The notes below the pieces were generated by a model, which worked only from the letters and a program-made list of their open reading frames with translations, was not told where the DNA came from and searched no databases. A stretch of 64,000 nt of DNA from Motacilla alba alba (Eukaryota > Chordata > Aves > Passeriformes > Motacillidae): positions 11,985,439-12,049,438 of the forward strand of contig NC_052030.1 in the NCBI RefSeq assembly GCF_015832195.1, read 5' to 3'. A program made the translations under genes and the position numbers. Below, piece by piece: positions 24,601 through 36,600 of this stretch (within the stretch, counting starts at the first letter, position 1; each line of letters begins with the position of its first letter).

Positions 24601-27600
24601 CCTCAGGAGGGGCAACTGGGCTCCTGCAGAAAAGTGTTTTCCCCAGGGTTGCTCTGCACCCCACACCCTCAGGGGGATATGGCAGGGAGCTCCATGGGGA
24701 GTCAGGAGAGTTGGATCCATCACTGCCCCGCTACCTCTGCCTTCTCAGGGATTTATCCCAGGGAATCTGGAGGGTCCCACCTCTGGAAGGCAGAGGTGCC
24801 AGAGACCAGGCTCAATCCCACCCATTGTAATTAACAGCTCAGCACACACTCCAGGGGCTGCCACCAATTGTGTCCCCATCAGCAGGCTGACAGGGGGCTC
24901 AGGATTAAGCCCTTCAACACTTCTATTCATTGTCTTAAGCTGCTGTGAAGATGTCCAAGACTGGGATAACCAAAAGCTTGCCACAGCCCAACCATCACCA
25001 GCAACCATCACCTAAAGAGCACAGCTCAGGTCTGACCACAAAAACATCACCAAGGACTCAAGCAGTTCATCCACAAACCTTCCCCAAACCAGCTGTGAGC
25101 ATCTCGCATCTGTGCCCAACACAGGCAGAGGGACATGTGATGGCCTGGCTGAAGCAGCATCCTGACCGCGGATACACACACCAGCTCACCCTCCTCCTGT
25201 GGTTGACAGGGCTGAGGCTGTGCTCTGGGTCTACCCGATTTCACCCCAGATTAAACACAGGAAAAGAGCAAAACATGTGCTGAGCATCTGCTCGACCAGG
25301 TGAGCAGCACTGGAGGCGACAGGACGTGTAAACAAAGATGGGTCCTTTTCCCCTCCAGTCTGAAGAAAGTGTTACTCCCACATCCTCTGTGGTATCTCCC
25401 TATCACCATCACAGGTGCTTGGCACAGAAGCTTGTTTTTCCACACAGCCTGTTTCTACTTCTCTGTAAAACACAGATTCTGCTTCACCACTCTGCTGCCA
25501 CACAGGACAGCCACATCAATCCACACAGAACGGAGACTGGGTGTAGCTGTCCCTACTCCATCACTGCTGCACCAGCAGGTATCGGCTTCTCTTTCTGGCT
25601 GCCCTTGGACGTGTCCCTCTGCTCTGTGAAAGCACACGTAATCCTGGGCGGAAGGGGCAGGCAGAGGCACGTAATCCTGGGCGGAAGGGGCAGGCAGAGG
25701 CACGTAATCCCCAGGCAGACAGGCACGGGGAGATGAAGCACCGTGTTCCAGGAGGACGCAGCGCTGGCCATCCGCACACCCGTTACCCGGCGAGGGGTGA
25801 CGGGCTGCAAGCCTGCCAGGAGACACCTGCCAGGAGACACCTGCCAGGAGACACCCGGCCCCTGGGCTGGCAGAGCCAGGGCAGATGAGAGGGACGAGCA
25901 AATCCTCGTGAAGAAGACATTCTCAGTGGTATCCCTTCCCCAGGGGTGTTTCTATCACGAATCCTCTCAGATCTGCTGGTTTGACTCCAGGCTCAGAGCT
26001 GGCTGTGCACTTCATGCTTGGAAAGCTCAGAGGAACACAGACATCTGTCTCATCACGTAGCTCCAGAGAGGCAGGTCTGCACCACAGGCAGGAGAAACGG
26101 CCACAGCTCCAGAGCATCACATCCTCAGTCACCCTGGAAAGCTGGAGCAACTGCTGGGAGGCCTTGACCAGTGACTGGCTCTTGGAAGAGGACTGCAGCA
26201 ACTGGAAATACTGAGGAATAATTGTCTCTCTTCCCTCCTTGCTCATAAATATCAAAGCAAAGACGCTTGCATGTCACAGGTCACATAGACTTTTCTCCTG
26301 GGAGAAGCAGCGCACTTTGATTTGAACCTGGGTTGGAAAATGCTCATGTGCACATGGACATCACAGATGATGTCCTGATGCCAACCAGCTGACCAAAAGC
26401 TAATGATTGCTCTCAACTACAACCTGTAAATGGTATGAACACTTAGAGTCTTAGCTAGAATACTCAAGTGTTAGCAGACAAGCACTGGAACACAACATTT
26501 TAAAAGAAATGCCCAAACACTCAGAAATATGAAATTCTGGGACCAGAACCCAAGATCCACATGACACCAGCACCTCAAAGAGATTTCTATCTGCACGATG
26601 GCCTCAGCACCATAACTCAGCCCATGCAGTGGAGGAAGCCCAGGAGAAAAGTTCTAATAACCCACAGAGAACCTACAGACTAACTGCTTAAAGAAACTTT
26701 ATTCTCAGCAGGGCAGGGACTGAGAAACAGCATCTTCCCTCAGAGCCATCCACAACTCCTAATTCCACCTTTCTAAGTAAGTTAAGCAGAAGTAAAGCTC
26801 ACAGGTCAGACAGGTAAGGTGATGTTCAAAACATACCCAGTGTTTCTCCAGGGTTAGGAACATGCATTACATTTCTCTGAAGAATGACATCTTAGAAAAA
26901 CATAATTGCAAAGCAAAGCTATTACTGGAAAAGCCCTGGATTTACTGAAAGCTCTTTAGAAATAAAACACAAAGGTCTCAATTGCTTTCTGGACACTGCA
27001 GGGTTCAGATTATGCATCTCAAAACCATTTCTCCTGGGGAAAACATGTGGACATTTTTTAAATGGTACCACTACACTGCAGGGATGAAATGAGCAGAGTT
27101 TACTGAGTCACAACCTCCTCCTGATCCAGAGGGGAGCACCAGCTTCCCAGGACCCAAACTGGATGCCTGCTTCCCAGAAATCCTTGGCCTCCTGCTCCAA
27201 TCTGCCAGCACACCAGTAGTGGTGCCACGACTGACCAATTCCCACCACAGCCTCTCACCCCACCCCATGAGCTCCAGCATGCTGCCCATTCCAGCGTGCA
27301 TCCAGCACCACCACTGCTCCAAAGGCACCCACCAGAGCTCTCTGAACAGCCAGAACAGCCCAGGACATCCCAGCAGAGCTGACAGCAAGACACAGCCCTG
27401 CTGGTGGCAGCCACACCTCTCCCTGCACAGACTGCATTGGCACCAGGACACCCAACCTCCCTGTAGGGGACTCGTGGGCTGGGGCAGCTCCAAGGCTGGA
27501 GCATGTGGTGTGTGACACGGTGGGGCAGGCATGAGCATCAGGCAGAGCACGCTCTTCCTCCTGGAGCTGCTTCCTTTCCAGCTCAGAAGAAGCTGTGGCC

Positions 27601-30600
27601 ATTCATCTTGTCTCTTGTAGGCCGTTGGCAGGTCCTGGGCACTGCTGTGCCTGACACAGCGTGGGGGCTGGGCCATAGGAAGTGCCTCTCCCACGGCAGA
27701 TGGACCAGACAGTCTGCAGGATGCACACAGAGCCCAGCTGGGCTTTCTCAGTGAGGTTTCCCCTTTTCCCCTGCCCTCCAATGAGTAAGGCACAGAGACA
27801 GAGGAAAGATTTGCACCGGGCTCTGTTACCAGGGAAAGACCCAAAAACCCAGGGAGAAAACATCAACAAACTGAAATAAGGGAAAAAAAAAAAACAAAGA
27901 AAGGAGGAGGAAGGAAAGGAAACGCAACATCTTTCGGATGAGGAAGCACCAACCCTGGGTACTGCCAATCTTCAGAGCAGAAAGAGCAAAGGGTTTGACC
28001 CTGGTGACTCAGAGGAATAATAATGAGTGTTACCTCCTCAACAAGGAAGTGGGCTTTGCCACGTGTGACCTCTCCCTTATGCACAGGGGAAGACAGCAAT
28101 TAGTACCACCCCCACAAGGCAAGTGCAAATTACAGCTGTGGAAGCCTGGGAGCTGCCTGCTCCCTTCTCCCACAGACGGCTCCCTCCACTGCATCCCACG
28201 GCTGGTGCAAAGCAGGAGATTGTCTGTCAGACTGGGTCTGATCCTTCCAGCAGCATCACTGCCAGCACACCTTTCCCAGGCATCGTTCTCCAGGACTCAG
28301 CCCCAGGGGTTGTTTCCAGCTGCCCCTCCAGCAGTCAGTTCTTTGACTTACAGATGGATTTTTCCAGATGAGGGAGCAGCCCAAAATTGACAATTTGTCC
28401 TAAGTTGTTTTCTCAGCTTCCCTGTGCATGAGAGAGAGCAAAATGGAAAGTGTGCGAGTCCTGATTCCTGCAGGTTGTGGCAGCTCACAGAGCACCCTCA
28501 GCATCCTCCTCCATCTTCAGTGGGTGGGACAGAGGACAGTCCAAGCACCCACCCCTCCACACAGCACTCGAGGCTGGCTGAGCAGGCAGCAGCCCCACAG
28601 TGCTGGTGCTGTGCCTGCCACCAGCAGACGAAGCCTCAGCATCCCAAGTGGTGGCAGACTGTGCCAGAGCCCCTTCCAGCCTCCAGCTTGTGAGGAGGGA
28701 GCCAAAGGGTTAAGCCTCTCCGAGAAGGGCTCTGTGTATGTTTCGCCTGCGTTTCAGTACTCATCTCAGTCACTTCGCTTCCTGCTTTGGTGCTGTGCCA
28801 GCAAGAGGTCCGGGCCAGTAGCGCACTTCCTTCTGACAGACAGACGCACAGCCAGGGTGCCGCTTTCCTTCGGACAGACAGACGCACAGCCAGGGTGCCG
28901 CTTTCCTTCGGACAGACAGACGCACAGCCAGGGTGCCGCTTTCCTTCGGACAGACAGACGCACAGCCAGGGTGCCGCTTTCCTTCGGACAGACAGACGCA
29001 CAGCCAGGGTGCCTCTTTCCTTCGGACAGACAGACGCACAGCCAGGGTGCCTCTTTCCTTCGGACAGACAGACGCACAGCCAGGGTGCCGCTTTCCTTCG
29101 GACAGACAGACGCACAGCCAGGGTGCCGCGATCGCGCCGCCCCGGGACCCGCGCAGGGCTGGCCCGGCTCCCGCTCCCCGCAGCACAGCGACACTCACCA
29201 GCTCCACCTGCGGACCCAGCCCTTCCAGGATCCGGTGGGCAGCCTCCGCCTTCTTCTGCAGGGAGGAAAGGGGACAGGAAGAAAAAAGTTACTTGTGCCA
29301 TCGGTGACGAGTCGCGGCTCTCTGCTCCAGCTCTCCCCTCCGCTAAAACCGCTCCTGAAACCTCCACAGAGCCGACACAAATCCCATCCCTGCCTGAGAG
29401 AAAAGGTTCAGCTCGGCCTCTGGACCCGCAGCAAAGCCCGCGGGCGAAGGGCTCCGAGACTCGGGTTATCGTGACTTTAAAGCATCCGAGCCGTGCCCAG
29501 GAAGTGACCCGGATCCCTGACCCCTCTGGTGCCAGGGGGGGGACTGTGCCCGGTACCTCTGCACGGCTGCCCTGCGAGGAGGAGGAGGAGGAGGAGGAGA
29601 AGGAGAAGGAGGAGGAGGAGGAGGAGGAGGGCGGGCAAACCGGCACGCACGCAGAGATGCCCTTTCTAGGATTCATCTCTTGACGAGCATGTGATCATTA
29701 GAGTTGAGCTGCCCTTGGCTCCTCGTCGCGCTCTCGCTTCCCTCCCCTCCCTGCCGCAGAGCAGCCCTTCCTCGTCCCCTCCCGCCCCCGGCCAGGCTAC
29801 CTAGTGCTTATTAAAGGCAAAAAAACCACCCAGGAACACGTGTCGGGGGCTGTGCGGTGGTTACTAATTAAACAGGCCTGAAAAAAAAGACACGGGTTGG
29901 CTGCAGCAGGAGTCTAAATAAAAGATGACATTTTCAGTAAACAGCGCTTCCTCGCAAAGCCAGGCTGTTCAGGGGGGTTACTGACAGTCCAATAAATCCA
30001 GATCACTGCATGCTGCCAACACCACGGGCTGAGCTGCTAAAGCCAAATACCTGACAGTGATGGGGATGAGGAGACGGATTTTCAGAGGTTCAGATAAAAT
30101 AGGTAGTTTTAGATATTTTGGGGTAAGGGAGAGAGAAAATCCCCAGCTGCCCAAAACAGGGAGCCGAGCCCCAGGCCTGGGGAGCAGGGGTGGGCTGGGG
30201 TCTGGGCTCCTGGGAGAACCACTGGGGCTTGGCAAAGCCTGGGGAAACTTTCTAGGGAAAGGGATTTTGGCTCCAGGGGTCCAGCTCACGTAGCTTTCCA
30301 GCATCAGGCACCTCTCACACTGTCTCAGGGTAGGATGAGTTTCCCAAGGGCTGTCTTGCCAAAGGCTGGCACACAGCCCTGCTGCTTGCCCCCGCATCCA
30401 CCCCCGTGGAGGGTTTCCAAAAGCCTCATCAATCCCCCCACTGCTGGCTGGTCCTGAAAAGCACCGATGCAGCTGTAGGTGTGCAGACTCCTCACTGGAG
30501 CCTTGTGCACTCACGCAGAGTCTGATCTGCACATGAGCACTTTGAAAAGTCACCCCAAGCAGCTGCGGGAGTCACCCTGCCCGTGGTGGGGCTCCAGGCA

Positions 30601-33600
30601 AATGGCCCTGGCCAAACCCAGCCCCAACCCAGCCCCGTCCCAGCTGCAAAGCCTGCAGCAGGAGCCTCACCACAGCATGACCAGGAGAGCTTCCAGTTCC
30701 TGTATTTGCTGTACACTCAGGAGGACACGAAGCTTTTGTGCAATTTAAAGTGACTTCAAGGATGCCAAGAGAGATGTGACCATGCAGGGAGCCTGCTCTG
30801 GCACCATCCTCACACAGGGCAGGCAGCAGCCCTACTGTCAGTGCATCCCTGCCTGGTTATCCACAGCATCCCCACAGCAGACCTTGGTGGTCACACACCA
30901 CCACTGCCCACCTGATTCCGCTAATGGGAATGAGCCAAGTCTGCCCAGGGACCCGCCCCTTGGAAAAATTCATCACACAACAGAGAACTCTGAGCCAGAG
31001 CCTAATATTTTGGTCTTCACGAGCGATAAAATCTGCTGACCTTGGAGAACATCAGCACTGTGGCATTGAAACGTCTTAACACAATTAAATCCAGAGGGTA
31101 AGATTTTCAGGAGAGGAAGGATCACTAAAACCACTCCACATCAGTGGCTGAGAGGATGATTTGGCCAATGCCCTCCTGCCTGCCTTTGGTTGCTGGTGAG
31201 CAGGAGGCATCAGCTTACCAAAATTTTTTGATGCGCACCTGGGACAATAAGCAGGAAACGAATTAATTGCATTCTGCATAATTATGGGTAGAAGATTGTA
31301 GCCTCACTGAAGGCTGACAGTCCCACCATGGGCTGGGGGAAGACGCCCTGGCAGCAGGGATGGCACAGCAAGGGACTGGTGATGCTCTGTACAATGAGAT
31401 TAACTTTGAGAAAAAGCCGAGTGTGTTCAGCTTGCTGCATTTGCCATGTTTAGACAACTTAATGAGACAAGCCAGAGGCAAACCACCACAGGCAGAACAT
31501 GTGGCGAATCAAGAAGAATGACATAATTTGTCTTGCATTAACCAACTGCAATATACACGTCTCCAGAACGAAAGATCAGGAGGAGAAGTTATTCCGAGCA
31601 CGTCATATCTTTGTACGTATACAAAGAAATTCCTCTATCTTGAAAGCTGCCCAATTAACACTTGACACCCACTGTAATTGCTGATGCTCCTTGCTGCCTT
31701 TATCAGATCATAGCAGAACCATAACGAGCTGTCTGAGAGGCCTGGCAGACCGAGGTGAGAGCTGGCAGTGGAACTGGGAAGAACATAAAACACCCAGCAG
31801 AAGGTTCCCACCACGCTAGGGCTCATCTCTAAGGACACACAGACACAAGGAGGTGTGTTCCTGCCTAGGGACCCAGCAAGCCAGAACCTGACTGGAGAAT
31901 TTATGCAAAGCTCAAACTGTTCAGGTACAAAGGCAGCCCCCCCAGGCCCTCCCACAGCAGCAGGACCTTTGCTAAAGACCACCAGCAGTCCTGGGAGATC
32001 CTTTCCCTCCCAAAGGCACGGCCACCTTGGACTTGGTTCCAATACTGGTTTTGTTTAGTGATGGATCCTGCAGAAGAAAACCACAGGGTTCATCCCGCAT
32101 CTGCTGAATGACCCCACCGTGCCTGTATTGCTGTTATTTAACAGAAGGAAATGCATCAAGAAGCAAACCCAAGCCTTTAACTCTAGTGAGATCCCCACCA
32201 CTTGTACAGTCCCTTTGCAGCTTCCCAGCATGCAGGCAAAGACCCTTTTCTTGATCTGGTGGAGAATCTTGAAATATTGCCCCAGCAGTGGAGCAGTGGT
32301 GTTCATGAAGGGACCTCCAAGTGCATTTTTGGAGGGATCAATGCCCAAAGAAACATGTTTGAAACAAAAACCTGGTTGCTGCGGGGTCCACGGATTCAGA
32401 AGGGAACCCACAGATGTATCAGGCAGCAGCATTTGCCCCTACAGAATCTGTCTCCCCCTGGGCAGGGGCATGGGCAGGGAAATTGTGCTCTTACCCTGGC
32501 TCATGCTGCTCCAAGGGGCCTGGAGCTAAAGAGATCTTCACCAACAGCAAAAACCACCCTGCAGACTACCAAAATCTTCATTCTCGCTTGAAGATCATTT
32601 GGCTTCCAAAGCAAACTCCAGGCCCTTGCTTTTCCTTTGAAGAAACTTAAAATAGGCTTGGGAGGGGAAAGCAGGCAGGAGAGCAACTTTCCGGCCATGT
32701 GAGCTCCCGTGGGGACGAGGAGCCAACCCCACGAGGCAGCAGAGCAACCAAAACCAGAGCAGGGAGAGCCTGGGATTTTGCGTGGGCTCTTCTTAAGGCG
32801 AAGTTTAAAAATGGAAGAGAAGGAAACACAGGAGTTATTTTGAGAAAGCGGATCTGAAATTAGGAGGCAGCACTTTCTTGGACCGACTCCAGCCATGGTT
32901 CCATGCAGCACAAAGCTGCTGCAGCTGAACCGTGCTCCCGGGGTTATTTATAGCATCCCGTGGGCGGCAGGGCTGGGGAATGGGAGGGTTTCTGTTTGGG
33001 ACCAGGCATGTCCTGCACACGGATATGCAGAGCCCTTCCAGAGGCAGGAGGCTGCGCACAGGACGGTGCTGGAAAAAGTTCCTGTCCTGGCACCACATCC
33101 CCCGGACAGGCAGGGCTGTGGGAGCAGCATGGCAAAGAGGCAGGCTGGAGGGGGATTCTGTTTAAAACAAAGTTCAGGAGAAGTGTGGTTGAAGTCAGCA
33201 GAAATTGTGGAAACCCTCAGAGACACCTCTCTGCATGCAGCAGAAAGCAAACAGCACAGCCGAAATGTGCTGGGACCAAACCACAACCTGGCAATGCCCA
33301 TCCCAAACGGAAAGATTTTCACTCCTACAACCACAAGCACTGTTTTTTTTCTGTCCTTTAAACCTCAGCATGCTCTCTCTGAGAGCCAAACCACCCCAGC
33401 AATTTGCTGCCCTCCACACAAAGCAGGTGGGATGAGCCCCAGTGCTAAGGGAAAGCAGCACTCCTCCCTCTCCAGCTCCTGCAGGCATGGCCACCACAGT
33501 GCTCTCAGCAGACCAAGCACGAGTGCCCTCCCCTGGGCTCTCCCTGAACCCAAATGCCCTGAGCACCAGGGAACCTCAGTCCAGCCAGTGGCATCAGCCC

Positions 33601-36600
33601 AGCCCCTCTCACCTGGCCCAGGGGCTGATGCTCTCCAGGGGTGCCCGTGGGATGCAGCTGCCCTGCACGCTGCCCCAGCAACCTGTGTTGAGCTGGCACC
33701 ATCTCCCCTCCACACCAGCAGTGACAGAGCACTGTCCCCAAGGCTGGGGCCAGCAGGTGATGCAAGGGGGGTTAAGATGACTCATCACAATCAGTAAGAA
33801 AACAGAGGAAGCTGGTGGCATGTGAGCCGTGTGTTCACACCAGTTCACACCATTCCCCATCCACTCTGCACAGAGTGTGACAAAACCACTCATTTCAGTC
33901 CTTTGCTTCTCTCTGGCTTTGGCTCATCACTGCCAGACAGTTTCAGTCCTTGGCTTGCTCACACCCCATCCACGGCCAGTGGGGAGCCCCCAGACACAGC
34001 TGGGTTTCCACTCACACTCTCATCCCACTCTGCTGTCTGCAAGGCTGCAGTGCCCTTCAAAGGCACACTAGAGCTAAAGGGCCAGCAAGGTTTGGCCACT
34101 GCAAACCATGGCTGAACATCCCACCACCCCAAAACTGCTGAAAGTGCTGGCATTGCACAGAAAACTTCCAGAAATCCACGTTTCAGCCCTGCAGCAGTTA
34201 AAGGAAAGCTCCAGTCACCCAGCCCAAGAGCCAGGGCTGTGTTGCAGTCTGCCTTCCAGCCTCCAGCAGATTTGGGATCTCTGCAGTTCTCATCACTACA
34301 CTTCCAAGACCTGAAAAAGCAGGACATGGCCTTATCTGGTCTGGGTTAATCACAGACAAATCTTCAAAGCTGATACACCTGTTGGGAACTCCAGATCCTG
34401 AAACAGACACCAGGACCTTTAAAAAGCCAAAACAAATCAAAGTTTCCTTAAAATCCAATAAAAAATTAAAATCTTCTCAATGACTACAGGTAATCGTTTA
34501 AATTTTATCTTTTAAAAAATCTTGTTATCATGCAGAAATGTCAATAGTATCTGAATTCTTACCTTTCCAGTTTTCCTCCAGACTTTCCAAAAGCCCATTT
34601 TGCATCACCAAGCTCAGATGAGGCAGAATAAAAATTAGAAACAAAAGCAAAACAAACAAGACCCTTTCATCCGCCAAATATGAAAAGCCCCCATCCCAAC
34701 TACCACGTAAACTAGAATTTGAATAAAGCCTCACAGATTAAATGCTCAAAAGCACTTTTACTGTTAAGGTCTTATTTACTGCACCAGCTCCGTGCTGACG
34801 AGGCAGGCCCGATTCCTCCCTTTCTCATGTAAATCAGGAGTTCATAGAAAATCAGAGTTCTACAGACATCAAATCCCTGTAGGATCCGAGTCACAGATAA
34901 CGGCAAGATTATATTTTGCAATGCTAAAAACCTTCATTTATTTATTCTCTTATTTATGGATGGGGCATTAATGCTTTATGAAGGTATTTGAGGGTAAACT
35001 GATAGCTGGGAACGTGCTCTGCACAGACCCAACAGCAGCAGGGAATGGAAAAAGTTCCCAACAGCCCTTTGAATTCCAATTTTACAGCATAATGCTGAAT
35101 TTATAGATAGATAGCTGTGCCCTTTTGAAGGAACAGGCATCAAGACAGAAAACGAATTAAAATTTAATCTTATTGATTTCCACCAGCTCAATCTCAAGAG
35201 CAAGACAGACGCTGCTGCTGCTGCTCCCACTGCATCAAACCCAGCTTTTCCGAGGGCTGACAGCAGAGCAGGGATGGGCTCTCGTGGCTGCTGGCACCCA
35301 CAGGGGTGACGTGGGGACTGGTCCCAGCCCTCAGCACGCTGTGGTGGGTCACAGCACGAGGTGTCCCCTCCCTGGCACGGCGGCAGAGGACGAAGTCACG
35401 CCACGTCCCGATGCGACCTCTCCTCGGCGCTAAATGAGCGCAGTGTTTCAGAGCAGGCTGACGTGAGCTGGTTTGCAGGGACACGGGAGCTGCTTTGGCT
35501 GCTGGCCTCTGAGCAGGAGTCCTGCTGGCTCTGGTGCACGGCAGGGACCTCCAACCACCCTCATCTGGCTGGCACAGAGCTGGACACGGGCACCTGAGGG
35601 CTCCACATCACCACAACGGGCAGAGAGATGGCACGGGGACCTCTTGTTCATAGAAGCAGGAATTTTTGGGACACACAGGTGACACTGCAGGAGAATTCAC
35701 CCAGCCAAGCCATGGTGGGCTGCTGGGTAGCAGCTTCCTCCAGGACACACTGCCAGCCCTGTATCCCAGGAAAGGCACAGAGCAATGCTGCTGTCCTCCC
35801 CGGGCTTAGCAAGGGACTTGGACATTTCCACTTAAAGCACAAAACATCTTCAAGCCCAGGTATGTTCAAGTGATTTCAAGGGAAGGCAGGTGCAAGGAAT
35901 CCCGTGAATGCCCAGTGGAATAAAGCTATGGCTAAAAATACACAGAGATGATCTGCCCTGGTTATGGGGGTTTGAGGTGGAAGAAAGGTAAATGCTGTTG
36001 ATACAATAGCACATCCCTGAGCTGCAAATTAAAGTCCTCAAGGAGGCTGTGTCACACAGTCACCACCTCTGAGGTGCCAGACTCAGCAGAGATCAGCTTT
36101 CTTCCACAGGGGAGACACTAAAATCACTCACAGAGTTTAATTTAGGAGATCCCAAATATCTCCATGACTGTCAGCCTCTGGATCCACCAAGGCATCCATC
36201 CCAACCTGATTTTTCCAAGCAGTTTTATGCCACCCTGACAGCACCCAGCTCCCAGAGAGGAGCACCCTGCAGCCAAAACTGTCCCCTGAGCTTCCCACAG
36301 CACCGTTCAAAGGCTCTTGGCAATTTTAGCCCCCATAACTGTTTTCAAACACAATTCTGTTTCTTCAAGGACTGAACACACTTGTGAAAGTATGACTCAA
36401 ATGCTTCTGACAATGCTGCCCACTGTCTGTTCTCAGGTTGGTCCACAGACAGTACTAAAAACGTTCACTCCCTTTCTCATAAATCCTTTCAGAAATGGTA
36501 CAGTTGAAATTTTGGCTCAGATACACAAATGTGTGTTTTTCTGTGTCATACTGCAAAGACTTCCCAAAAAGAACATTTTTGGGTGCAACTTCACAGCCCA

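Larger units (their letters stand above)
24078..29198 (-). other. NCOR2: NCOR2 intron between exons H and G
   Basis: This 5121-bp intron holds the 38-bp minisatellite beside the exon H donor (28835-29129), 33-bp and 14-bp tandem repeats at 25635-25853, an A-rich then purine-rich stretch near 27877-27922, and a dense CpG island (24140-24480) at the 3' end next to exon G. The interval 26250-27060 is AT-richer with no recognisable feature. Confidence 0.86.

Noticed and set aside
28428..29683. Open frames of about 300-350 codons on both strands
   Set aside because: They run through the 38-bp minisatellite, which lacks stops in every frame, so the protein would be a repeated nonsense motif in shifting frames. 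The only real coding sequence here is 57-nt exon H on the minus strand.
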